Of a stretch of DNA of 64,000 nt, positions 11,658 through 18,725 are shown piece after piece. The notes under the pieces were generated by a model that made no database searches, was not told the DNA's origin, and worked only from the letters and a program-made list of their open reading frames with translations. Source of the stretch: Microbulbifer guangxiensis (GTDB lineage: Bacteria; Pseudomonadota; Gammaproteobacteria; Pseudomonadales; Cellvibrionaceae); the NCBI RefSeq assembly GCF_021729075.1, contig NZ_JAJSAQ010000006.1, positions 186,001 to 250,000 of the forward strand, in the 5' to 3' direction. Made by a program: the position numbers and the translations under genes. Numbering within the stretch: the first letter of the stretch is position 1; the number at the start of each line of letters is the position of its first letter.

Positions 11658-13080
11658 GCACCGGAATATCCCGCTTCTGGTACTCGTAATATTCCTCCAG
11701 CAAGCGCTGGAAGTCCGGGCCATGGGTATTGATGTAGGCGCGCTGCCAGTTGGAGCCGTTCTGGCCGGTCAGTACCCGCGGACGAATGATCCTTGTTACG
11801 TACTGGTAGATATCATCCCGGTCGACACCGAGGCTCTCGAGCGCCTCTTCCGCCGGACCGATCAACTCATCCAGCACCAGCCGCTGCAGGTTCCAGAGCT
11901 TACCGTCGATCCACTCGATCTCGGCATTGAGCCCGTACTTACAGGCCTGGAAGAAGTTTCGCTTCACCGCGTCGAAACCGAGCCGGTCCTCCGGCGCCTC
12001 CGGCATGCGGGCGAGGTAGGTCGCCAGCCCAAGGAAAAATGCCGTATTCGCTACAACATCCGGCATGGAGGGGCCAGATGACGGCACCCGGTGCTCGATG
12101 CGCAGATGCGGGATGCCGTCACTGCCGATGCCGATCAGCGGCCGGTTCCAGCGCCAGATGGTGCCGTTATGCAGGCGCAGGTGACAGAGTTCCTCCGGTG
12201 TACGGTCGTGGTTGTCCGGCAGCAGGACCGGGTAACCATCCAGGTTTTCCAGGAACAACTCCAGCAGCGACTCGCGGACGTAGCCATTCCCCAGGGAAAC
12301 CCGCTTGGCTACCGAGCCATCCAGATTGCGGAAGCTACCGAGGTTGACCGCCTGCTCGAAGATCGGGATACGGGTCTCACTCCACAGCGCCTTGCCATAG
12401 AGGAAAGGTGAATTGGCCGCAACCGCGGCCATGAACGGCGAAGCAATGGTCGAGGCATTGAAGAACCGCTTGCCCTCCGCAAGCGCCACCTGCAGGTGCA
12501 CCTGCACCGACGTCGCAGCCGCCTCGAGCATGATGTCCGGGTGGCTGGCGCGCAGCACTTCCTTGCCCTCCAGGGAAAACACCGTCGGCTGATTGCGGCG
12601 TAGCTCCATTACCCGGTTGTTCAGGGCAAAGTAACGCTTGCTGGGATAGATGTGCTCCAGCGTAAGCATGTTGGCACGGATGGTAGGCAGTGAGCCGATG
12701 GCGATGGCGCGAAGGCCCATGGACTCCGCGTGATCTGCGCAACGTCGCCAGAGCCCCGACAGGCTGCGGTTGAGATCGCTGAAAACCCGCTTTTCGATTG
12801 GCGCCGGAATACTGTTCAGCTCGAAGTTGAATCGCGAGATCTCTGGCACCACCAGTTCATCGCCGACCTCAGTCAGAAAGGTCTCGCTTTCCGGCGCCGG
12901 CACGAAATCCCCATCCGTCAGCCAGCCCTCCAGCTCGATCCCGCACATGGGTGTCTCAGGCACCTCAAACCGCTCCTGCTGAAACCAGCGGTTGAGAATA
13001 TTGGTTTCTGCACGCAAGCGGCGCCGGAATTCCTGTTCGTCCGCATCGGTGAATTCAGTGGTGGCAATTTCCTGGCCCAT
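11635..13080 (-). CDS. Glutamate-cysteine ligase family (GCS2/YbdK-like) protein
   Basis: This 481-residue protein has the GCS2-type signature: GIELEGWLTDG near residue 47 (an acidic metal/substrate motif), ISRFNFELNSIPAPIE near 80, and TSVQVHLQV near 190, where the family has a conserved substrate-binding His. A C-terminal part reads HLRIEHRVPSSGPSMPDVVA. The family forms an amide between a carboxylate and an amine with ATP. True glutathione synthesis is unlikely, since YbdK relatives have only weak activity with Glu and Cys. It is the first gene of a two-gene unit with the M14 deacylase, overlapping by 23 bp. The product is unknown. Confidence 0.85.
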   Translation of the reverse strand: MGQEIATTEFTDADEQEFRRRLRAETNILNRWFQQERFEVPETPMCGIELEGWLTDGDFVPAPESETFLTEVGDELVVPEISRFNFELNSIPAPIEKRVFSDLNRSLSGLWRRCADHAESMGLRAIAIGSLPTIRANMLTLEHIYPSKRYFALNNRVMELRRNQPTVFSLEGKEVLRASHPDIMLEAAATSVQVHLQVALAEGKRFFNASTIASPFMAAVAANSPFLYGKALWSETRIPIFEQAVNLGSFRNLDGSVAKRVSLGNGYVRESLLELFLENLDGYPVLLPDNHDRTPEELCHLRLHNGTIWRWNRPLIGIGSDGIPHLRIEHRVPSSGPSMPDVVANTAFFLGLATYLARMPEAPEDRLGFDAVKRNFFQACKYGLNAEIEWIDGKLWNLQRLVLDELIGPAEEALESLGVDRDDIYQYVTRIIRPRVLTGQNGSNWQRAYINTHGPDFQRLLEEYYEYQKRDIPVHEWKCEA

Positions 13081-13335
13081 GGCAAGCTCCCGGGAGCGGC
13101 TGATCGCGCTTCAGACATTTATAGAGCCAGCATACTGCAAAGGTGAAGGGGCGAGAGCCTTCAGCCTCAGCAGATGTCGTGTAAATAGCCTGTTCCTGAT
13201 CTGGATCAAGCACCAGCGCAGGCTGAATCTTGGCTCAGGAGCTCAACTATAAGGTCCTGACGGCAAACTTCTGGCATGTCACCCTCTCCCGCCGGATATG
13301 CTAGTTTTTGGAAAATCTGGAACGGAGCAGATCGA

Positions 13336-13632
13336 ATGGACGTCAGAATTTTGGCCTGCGTAGTCCCGTTGGCGCCTTTCATTTTGGTGGGGACCTTAAT
13401 GTTCGCGGGTCTTTTTACTCACTCATTGAGTCCTTCAATGTATCTGGGAATAGCGGGTTACTGCATCGGATTGCTCGGCATCGCCGGCATTGTTATGGCC
13501 AGCATGGAAAGCACTTACAGCGACGCGAGAAAAGCGAGGATTGCCATTCTTTTATTGCTTTGTGGGATTGCTGCAGCAGCCATTGGTGCAATTGTCCTCA
13601 TGTCGTCTCGAACAACATCATGGTGGCGGTAG
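13336..13632 (+). CDS. Small membrane protein of unknown function
   Basis: This is a 98-residue protein with three or four hydrophobic segments (ILACVVPLAPFILVGTLMFA; a second near 35-60; ILLLLCGIAAAAIGAIVLMS at the end). The start at 13336 is chosen because GGAG lies eight bases upstream. The frame is open 20 codons further up without support. I do not recognise a family. A short overlapping ORF at 13620-13733 in another frame (37 codons, starting MVAVGVLANLLCPVIVG) could be a continuation after a frameshift. Confidence 0.5.
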   Translation: MDVRILACVVPLAPFILVGTLMFAGLFTHSLSPSMYLGIAGYCIGLLGIAGIVMASMESTYSDARKARIAILLLLCGIAAAAIGAIVLMSSRTTSWWR

Positions 13633-14002
13633 GCGTTCTGGCGAACCTGCTTTGTCCCGTTATAGTTGGATTGGACTCAATCAGAAGGCTTAGGCTGGCC
13701 CTGGATGCCGACTCTGGGGTAAGTGCTGCCTGACAGATGGAAAGGAGCTGGCTGATAGATGCCCGAAACAACGAAGGGCCCCAAGATCAAGCCACTTTCC
13801 GGGGTAACAAATGTGGTCACATTGCTACAGTGCGGTATCGCTTGGCCACAAGAAAAACGAATTTCTGGAATTGGCTGCCAGGCAGAGAGGAGCTCAAAGC
13901 ACGCTTTTGCGTGTTTGCCCCTGCGGGCTCGGCTTTACCTCGGTCTCAACTCGCAACAAGAGGTGATCGAACCGCGAGGGCTCTCACCCGTCCGCAGCAC
14001 CG
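13633..14002. other. Gene-poor chromosomal stretch left of the element
   Basis: About 370 bases with no convincing gene apart from the possible 37-codon ORF at 13620-13733. Longer plus-strand ORFs here run through the tRNA terminator hairpin and into the element, so they are not credible genes. Confidence 0.5.
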
Positions 14003-14045
14003 CTAAACGAAAAAGCCCGGCATGTAGCCGGGCTTTTTCGTTTAG
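14003..14045 (-). terminator. Original terminator of tRNA-Ser, stranded by the insertion
   Basis: A perfect 19-bp inverted repeat (CTAAACGAAAAAGCCCGGC and its complement) closes on the loop ATGTA. On the minus strand the GC stem is followed by TTTTTCG. It abuts the 14-bp copy of the tRNA-Ser 3' end. Joining 14045 directly to the tRNA end at 43006 would give a normal tRNA-CCA-terminator arrangement. Confidence 0.85.
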
Positions 14046-14059
14046 TGGCGGTGAGGGAG
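14046..14059 (+). repeat. attL, 14-bp direct repeat
   Basis: TGGCGGTGAGGGAG is identical to 43006-43019. It corresponds to the 3' end of tRNA-Ser including the encoded CCA. Identity stops on both sides. Confidence 0.85.
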
Positions 14060-14189
14060 TCCGCTTTCTTCCAACTTCAGACTGTCCCAGCCAGTCTCAT
14101 CCAGACTCACAAATCCTTATTTTTCAATAGCTTATCATATTTCCTTGTCTCACCCCACCTTGCCACCTACAATACAATCTTAAATTTTA

Positions 14190-14214
14190 TGTTGGGTTTA
14201 TCGTTGGGTAAATC
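14190..14214 (+). repeat. Putative integrase arm-type site, left copy
   Basis: This 25-bp segment with two GTTGGGT units 12 bp apart matches 42943-42967 at 22 of 25 positions in the same orientation. It lies 130 bp inside attL and 33 bp upstream of the integrase start. A role in integrase binding or autoregulation is inferred. Confidence 0.45.
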
Positions 14215-14246
14215 CTAGATCTCGAGACCCCAAATCAGGAGGGGCA

Positions 14247-15521
14247 ATGCCAAAACGAGCCCGAGAGCTGACCGCCTTGGAAGTACGCCGCATTACTAAC
14301 CCTGGACTTCACGCTGTTGGGGGAGTCCCAGGTCTCCAGCTTCAGGTACAGGCCAGCGGGGCAGCCAGCTGGATATTGAGAACCACTGTTGGCACTAAGC
14401 GGCGTGACATCGGGCTTGGTCCCTTCCCGGAGGTCACCTTGGCAGCCGCGAGAGAGGAAGCCCGCAAGCATCGAAAAGCCATCAGGGAGGGGCGAGACCC
14501 TGTCGAAGAACGCAAGGAGGTCCGCGAGCGACTAATAGCTTCTCAAGCAAAACCAATCACATTCCGGGAGGCTGCGCTCGCCTGCCACGCGATCAAAGTA
14601 CATGAATTTCGCAACGCAAAGCACGGCAAGCAGTGGCTGCGCACCCTCGAGAATCATGTGTTTGACGCAATCGGCGAACGTCCAGTGGCCGACATCGGCC
14701 ACGACGAACTGGTGGCCATTCTGGGCCCCATCTGGACCACAAAAACGGAGACAGCCAGTCGCGTCAGACAGCGCATGGAAAACGTTTTCGACTACGCGAT
14801 AGCCGCCAACTTGCGGCAGGCGGAAAATCCAGCGCGGAATAAACTGCTGAAACCACTACTTCCAAAAGCAGATAAACTTAAGAAAAAGACAGGCAGAGCC
14901 CACCACCCTGCATTGGCAATAGATGACATGCCCCGATTTATGGCTGCCATTGCAAGACAACAGGGTCGAGCAGCACGCGCATTAGAATTTGCAATCTTGA
15001 CCGCGGCACGACCGTCAGAGGTCATAGGCTCAAAAGTCGACCGGAAGCCAGGCGCCAGCTGGTGTGAAATAGACACTGAAAAAGCCCTCTGGACGATCCC
15101 TGGAACGCGGATGAAAGCGGGGCTAGACCACAGTGTTCCCCTCTCCCCTCTCGCGCTCCAGCTGCTTCAGGATCGGCATGGTACAGGCGAACAGGTATTC
15201 CCTGGCAGCCGCGGTGGAACGATGAGCAATGCTTCGATGGGCGCGGTGATCCGGCGAGCCCACGAGGCAGACATTGCCGCTGGAGGTACGGGCTTCCTCG
15301 ACAAAAAGCAAGGGCGCATCGCCACGCCTCATGGATTCCGCAGTACCTTTAAGGACTGGGCTTTGCAAGATGACCGTTACCCTGATCATTGGTCAGAAAT
15401 AGCACTAGCACACGTGAATGATGACAAAACTCGTGCCGCATATGCGCGCGGTGAACTCGTTAAGGAGCGCAGAAAAATGATGGAAGAGTGGGCGAATTTT
15501 TGCTGTAAGAAATTTATGTAA
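14247..15521 (+). CDS. Tyrosine-type integrase, P4/DUF4102 family
   Basis: At 424 residues this is the usual length for P4-like integrases. The N-terminal arm-binding DUF4102 domain (about 1-85) contains RRDIGLGPFPEVTLAAAREE. A core-binding SAM-like region (about 105-200) follows, and then the catalytic domain. Active-site residues are Arg in TAARPSEV, HGFR (His-x-x-Arg) in ATPHGFRSTFKDWA, a His in IALAHV, and the nucleophilic Tyr in TRAAYARGE. It catalyses site-specific integration and excision at the tRNA-Ser 3' end. AGGAGG lies five bases before the ATG. Unusually, it is next to the att copy distant from the intact tRNA, and it reads inward. Confidence 0.95.
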   Translation: MPKRARELTALEVRRITNPGLHAVGGVPGLQLQVQASGAASWILRTTVGTKRRDIGLGPFPEVTLAAAREEARKHRKAIREGRDPVEERKEVRERLIASQAKPITFREAALACHAIKVHEFRNAKHGKQWLRTLENHVFDAIGERPVADIGHDELVAILGPIWTTKTETASRVRQRMENVFDYAIAANLRQAENPARNKLLKPLLPKADKLKKKTGRAHHPALAIDDMPRFMAAIARQQGRAARALEFAILTAARPSEVIGSKVDRKPGASWCEIDTEKALWTIPGTRMKAGLDHSVPLSPLALQLLQDRHGTGEQVFPGSRGGTMSNASMGAVIRRAHEADIAAGGTGFLDKKQGRIATPHGFRSTFKDWALQDDRYPDHWSEIALAHVNDDKTRAAYARGELVKERRKMMEEWANFCCKKFM

Positions 15522-15851
15522 CTGATGGATTGAGAGTAACTCATGGAGACGGAACCTCGGCAGTACCTCAGACCAGGTCGGCCCCCAGTTCTTTCTACAC
15601 CAGAATAACCGGTAAAGCCTCCATCAGGTTCCCCGGCCTGATCGAGTAGGGCGCCAATGCCAGAGGATATTAGGCCTGTCGTCCCTCTAGTCCCTATTAA
15701 AGTAGCTATAGTGGCTTTTTCTTTCGTGCCCCTTGGAGTACAAGCAAAACTCCCGTTTCAAGTTATTTATTCAGGAGCAGCCATACCACGACTGGCAAAA
15801 GCCTTACTATGAGCGCAGGGCAGGTAATTCATCATGACCTACCCTTCATAT
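15522..15851. other. No gene seen
   Basis: About 330 bases between the integrase and the GNAT-like gene. I see no ORF, hairpin or repeat I can support. Confidence 0.5.
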
Positions 15852-16355
15852 CTAACCATAAGATTCAATATACCTTCCAATCTCTTCAACTCCACCAACT
15901 AAACAGCGGGTATCTCTTTCTCCGTAAAGGCCTTTTTTTATCGTTTTAGCAATTGAATCTGCACTCCTTGTCATTGGCGAAAACCCATATTTCATTGCAA
16001 ATGAACGCGACAACTCATTGACCGACTCAATTCCCAAATGGGATATATTAAATTCCAGAGCCTTGGAAACTAGAAATTTAAGAAAAGATTTTCCATTACC
16101 CTTTCTCGTCTCAACAAAACCTAACCTGGCGATTACCAATGTATCCTTCGGCCAAAATTTTGATTCTGGCTTATAACGCAAATAAATATCAAATTTCGCT
16201 CTATCGGCTATTACAGAAAAACCAAGTCCAGCTCTAGCCGGCGGTGTTTTATAATTAAATCTGTTCAATAAATACTTATTTACATCAACAATAAACGCAT
16301 CCATTTCACATTTCTTTATTCTTTCTAAATCACCTGCTTCCCGCTCAACAATCAT
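15852..16355 (-). CDS. GNAT-like N-acetyltransferase-fold protein, hypothetical
   Basis: The product is 167 residues from ATG 16355, where AAAGGA lies seven bases upstream. The frame extends 19 codons further without such a site. The C-terminal half resembles a GNAT core: a strand (TLVIARLGFVETRKGNG, where RKGNG approximates the acetyl-CoA loop R-x-x-G-x-G), then a helix, then GIESVNELSRSFAMKYGFSP, the usual strand-helix-GF ending. Substrate and role are unknown. Low GC and AAA/ATT-rich codons mark it as acquired. It could be a stand-alone toxin-type acetyltransferase, but no antitoxin is visible next to it. Confidence 0.55.
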   Translation of the reverse strand: MIVEREAGDLERIKKCEMDAFIVDVNKYLLNRFNYKTPPARAGLGFSVIADRAKFDIYLRYKPESKFWPKDTLVIARLGFVETRKGNGKSFLKFLVSKALEFNISHLGIESVNELSRSFAMKYGFSPMTRSADSIAKTIKKGLYGERDTRCLVGGVEEIGRYIESYG

Positions 16356-16540
16356 TGACCTATCCTTTATTACGTCCAAGTGCAGAGGATATAAAAAAAA
16401 CCCGATGGACATGTTTTATTTAAACCAATACAGCGCATAAATTCGAAATATTCAGGCTCATCAATCAAACAACACTTAACTAGTTTGATCACGACCAAAC
16501 ATGCAGTGTCAAGAAAAAAATAAAAAAACATGAAAATAAT

Positions 16541-16583
16541 CAACCAGCGGTTGTCAATACTCCTAACTTTCAACCTGTGGTTG
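16541..16583. promoter_or_regulatory. Pair of 13-bp palindromic operator-like sites
   Basis: CAACCAGCGGTTG (16541-16553) and CAACCTGTGGTTG (16571-16583) share the form CAACC-N3-GGTTG. They are spaced 30 bp centre to centre, close to three helical turns, as expected for cooperative binding by a dimeric repressor. No regulator gene is adjacent. The GNAT-like gene lies downstream on the minus strand. Confidence 0.5.
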
Positions 16584-16826
16584 AGAAAAATGGAGTGATG
16601 GAACCTCTATTGAGCCAATGAATCTTTAAGAAAATTGATAGCTAACGATCAATCGATGTACACGCGCAAATTTTCCGAAAATCGAATATTCGTAACGCAC
16701 TAAACTCAGTAGCATCAAAGGTTGTATAACATCATTGTGTTCACACCTATAAGAATCAATTGAAGTGATCTAAGCCTTAACAACCCCCGCCGACTGGCGA
16801 AAGGAGCGGTCAAAAAGCTAAGGAAT

Positions 16827-16850
16827 TTCCGCCAATTCGCCAATCCGCCA
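16827..16850. repeat. Iteron-like TCCGCCAAT repeat, left cluster
   Basis: Three consecutive units, TTCCGCCAA-TTCGCCAA-TCCGCCA. The same motif forms clusters at 39143-39314 near the primase gene. Confidence 0.4.
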
Positions 16851-17236
16851 CCCCAGGCACCGACAGAATCTGCACTCTTGAACTGCGCCAGCCGGGTGCC
16901 ACCACGTCGCTATCTGTGTACTTTTTCTCCACTGCGAGTACTGTAGTTGCCGGCCTATAGAACCTCCATGAAGAGCTCAATCAATCATCCACTGAAGGAA
17001 TTTTTGGGCTCCGAAGATGCATTAGATTGTGAGAGCCCCTTACACACCAACGGCTATAGAACATTATGGAAAGGCCAAGAATTACGCAGCTTCACTACAT
17101 TCAACGTATCATTGAAAATATTGATACCGGCGGAATTCAGGCGAAACCCTACACGTGTATATTACAGTCAACATCGCGCCCTCGCGTAGGAATAACGGCA
17201 GAGCCAGAGGCGCCGCCCACCGATAGTGACGGGGGC

Positions 17237-17312
17237 TTTTCGATCCTATGGGATCGAAAACGGGGGCCGGAAGGCGACCCCCCAGCACCCCCTGCGGCGC
17301 AGGGCGGGGGGT
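17237..17312. other. Two adjacent strong stem-loops
   Basis: The first has a 10-bp stem TTTTCGATCC around the loop TATG (17237-17260). The second is a compound hairpin, ACCCCCC / GGGGGGT outside CCCTGCG / CGCAGGG (17277-17312). They lie 60-135 bp upstream of a run of small GC-rich genes. They could be a leader or terminator, or a junction or origin structure of an older insertion. Confidence 0.45.
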
Positions 17313-17372
17313 ACACAACAAGTGTCCCGTTCACAAAATTACGACCCTAACGCCCCTAAAGGCGATCAAAAA

Positions 17373-17567
17373 ATGAGCAATAAGCTCCAAGACCAAATGC
17401 AAGCCTCTGGCGCCAAAGCCTCTGGCGCCCGCGCCTCTGGCCAGAAAGCCGACATCAAGCGCACCACTCAGTCCAAGAAGCTGGATGCCCCGAAGACCAC
17501 CAAGGCCAAGTCCAACATCGGCCATGGCTACCAGGACGACCCGAACCGTCCCCGCGCCAAGAAGTGA
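17373..17567 (+). CDS. Small basic Ala/Lys-rich protein, unknown
   Basis: A 64-residue, strongly basic, low-complexity protein with repeats of the type ASGAKASGARASGQK, ending DPNRPRAKK. AAAGG lies nine bases before the ATG. It probably binds nucleic acid or is disordered, and no family is recognised. GC-rich codon use contrasts with the neighbouring island genes. The next ORF begins at its stop codon, so the two are likely coupled. Confidence 0.5.
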   Translation: MSNKLQDQMQASGAKASGARASGQKADIKRTTQSKKLDAPKTTKAKSNIGHGYQDDPNRPRAKK

Positions 17568-17572
17568 TTCCC

Positions 17573-17842
17573 ATGGGCAAGATGTACCTCACCACCGATG
17601 TCGTTCAGCACCTTGAGCGCATGGACAAGCAGCTGGCCGAGCAGGGCGAGGTTCTGGAAAAGGCCAACGCCAAGATCCGCATCCTGACCAATGTCCTGAC
17701 CGCGACCCGCAAGGACTGCTCTCTGAGCATCGCTAAACTCGCCGAGCGCATGACCCGCTTGGAGCAGACTGTCACCGATCTTGCCGAGCGCCTTACGGCT
17801 CTGGATGGCTACCTATCCCCAGAGCAGCCCTGCCCCCGCTGA
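17573..17842 (+). CDS. Small coiled-coil protein, unknown
   Basis: This 89-residue protein (MGKMYLTTDVVQHLERMDKQ and on) has heptad-like Leu/Ile/Ala spacing over most of its length, suggesting a coiled coil. A GTG at 17564 overlapping the previous stop (GTGA) is an alternative coupled start. No homology is recognised. It belongs with the flanking small GC-rich ORFs. Confidence 0.5.
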   Translation: MGKMYLTTDVVQHLERMDKQLAEQGEVLEKANAKIRILTNVLTATRKDCSLSIAKLAERMTRLEQTVTDLAERLTALDGYLSPEQPCPR

Positions 17843-18074
17843 CTTCGAGGAAGAGGTCAGCGTCCACACCGAGTCCTACGAGCGTGAATTCGATGCAGGC
17901 GTAGCCGAGGGCTATGTAGCTGGCCTACGCAAGGCCTACGACGACAAGCCCGAACAGGCTCCGCTCCGCGAGCGCTTGGAAATTAAGCTCGATGACCTAG
18001 TGGGCCGCACCACCAACACTGACGTTGAGCGCGGTGAGGTTTATGTCTACGAGAACAGCGACAGGTTCTACTGA
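17805..18074 (+). CDS. Small acidic protein, unknown
   Basis: This 89-residue protein from ATG 17805 overlaps the preceding ORF by 38 bp in another frame. It is acidic (DFEEEVSVHTESYEREFDAG and on) and mostly helical in appearance, ending YVYENSDRFY. No family is recognised. The start is uncertain because no clear ribosome-binding site is visible. Confidence 0.45.
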   Translation: MATYPQSSPAPADFEEEVSVHTESYEREFDAGVAEGYVAGLRKAYDDKPEQAPLRERLEIKLDDLVGRTTNTDVERGEVYVYENSDRFY

Positions 18075-18116
18075 GAAGGGTCGCTCTCTAGATCCCATTC
18101 ATGGCTCCCAGCACAA

Positions 18117-18434
18117 ATGAGATCTAAGCCAGGATCCACTAACGCAAGCGGATGGCGCAGAAGAGCAAGGCCAGGGGCGCGTGTGAATCCGGTCTGCAGT
18201 CGTCAAGAGGGCTTCGATAAGCCCGTCACCATCGACGTGGTTCCGGTGTGTGGCAAGAGCTTCACTCATCGGGATATGTCGAGCTACAGCTACTGTCTAA
18301 AGCTCATCCAAGATGGCCTCGTGAAAGCTGGAATAATCGCCGATGACACCCAGCGTCGTGTCCTCAAGCTGACCATTCACTCCGCCCCCTCATGGCCCCG
18401 GCCGATTCCCCACCGTTTAGCAGATGGTCTCTAG
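18117..18434 (+). CDS. RusA-like Holliday-junction resolvase, probably degenerate
   Basis: The frame encodes 105 residues. The central part (PVTIDVVPVCGKSFTHRDMS, then CLKLIQDGLVKAGIIADDTQ) resembles the RusA signature of Asp-x-Asp-Asn, a Lys-containing helix, Asp, and a distal DDxQ. The DLDN motif is replaced by DMSSYSY, so the first pair of catalytic acids is incomplete. The N-terminus (GSTNASGWRRRARPG) could echo the family's PPSxN start. RusA is typical of phages and satellites. The tail looks frameshifted or out of family. It is likely a relic. Confidence 0.4.
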   Translation: MRSKPGSTNASGWRRRARPGARVNPVCSRQEGFDKPVTIDVVPVCGKSFTHRDMSSYSYCLKLIQDGLVKAGIIADDTQRRVLKLTIHSAPSWPRPIPHRLADGL

Positions 18435-18608
18435 ATCACCGGCCAACACACAACACAACAATAACTGGCGCGAAAATATAAGTAAGGAGTTGCAAAAATA
18501 TCCCTATCATCTGTACTTGAGGATATCCATATACAAACGGTCGTAGATAATCATCAAAAAATCACCTGTAAATCAGCGATTTTTAGGTATCGCCTAACCT
18601 GAATTGAA

Positions 18609-18637
18609 TTGACACATTAATCTGCTGGCGTGATTTT
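18609..18637 (+). promoter_or_regulatory. Possible promoter for the leader ORF and AIPR gene
   Basis: TTGACA at 18609-18614 is followed after 17 bp by GATTTT, a weak -10 (3 of 6). It sits 20-50 bp upstream of a 16-codon ORF and about 90 bp upstream of the AIPR gene. Confidence 0.35.
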
Positions 18638-18657
18638 TCAATTAAGGTCAACTTGCC

Positions 18658-18708
18658 ATGCCCCTTTTAATTAAACGTTTCCTAGGTAAGAAGGCCAAGA
18701 TCCTGTAA
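18658..18708 (+). CDS. 16-residue leader ORF upstream of AIPR
   Basis: ATG to TAA encodes MPLLIKRFLGKKAKIL, a short cationic amphipathic peptide. AAGG lies ten bases upstream. The AIPR start is 17 bases past its stop. It might regulate translation of the downstream gene or be a small effector. Without comparative data it may be chance. Confidence 0.3.
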   Translation: MPLLIKRFLGKKAKIL

Positions 18709-18725
18709 ACAGAGAGAGGTTAGTA

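Larger units (their letters stand above)
16356..17372. other. About 1-kb gene-poor region with operators, repeats and hairpins
   Basis: It has no gene I can support. It holds two 13-bp palindromes (16541-16583), a GCC-rich repeat cluster (16827-16850) and two strong hairpins (17237-17312), all annotated separately. GC content rises sharply around 17200. Confidence 0.6.

Noticed and set aside
13759-14130. 123-codon plus-strand ORF across attL
   Set aside because: It reads through the tRNA terminator hairpin and the att site, with no domain or ribosome-binding site.
16370-16573. 67-codon minus-strand ORF with a hydrophobic stretch
   Set aside because: It overlaps the GNAT-like leader and one operator palindrome, and has no ribosome-binding site. 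AT-rich chance frame is more likely.
17373-18074. Microvirus or filamentous-phage genes
   Set aside because: Small size and hairpins suggested it, but no replication initiator, capsid or Zot-like gene is present.
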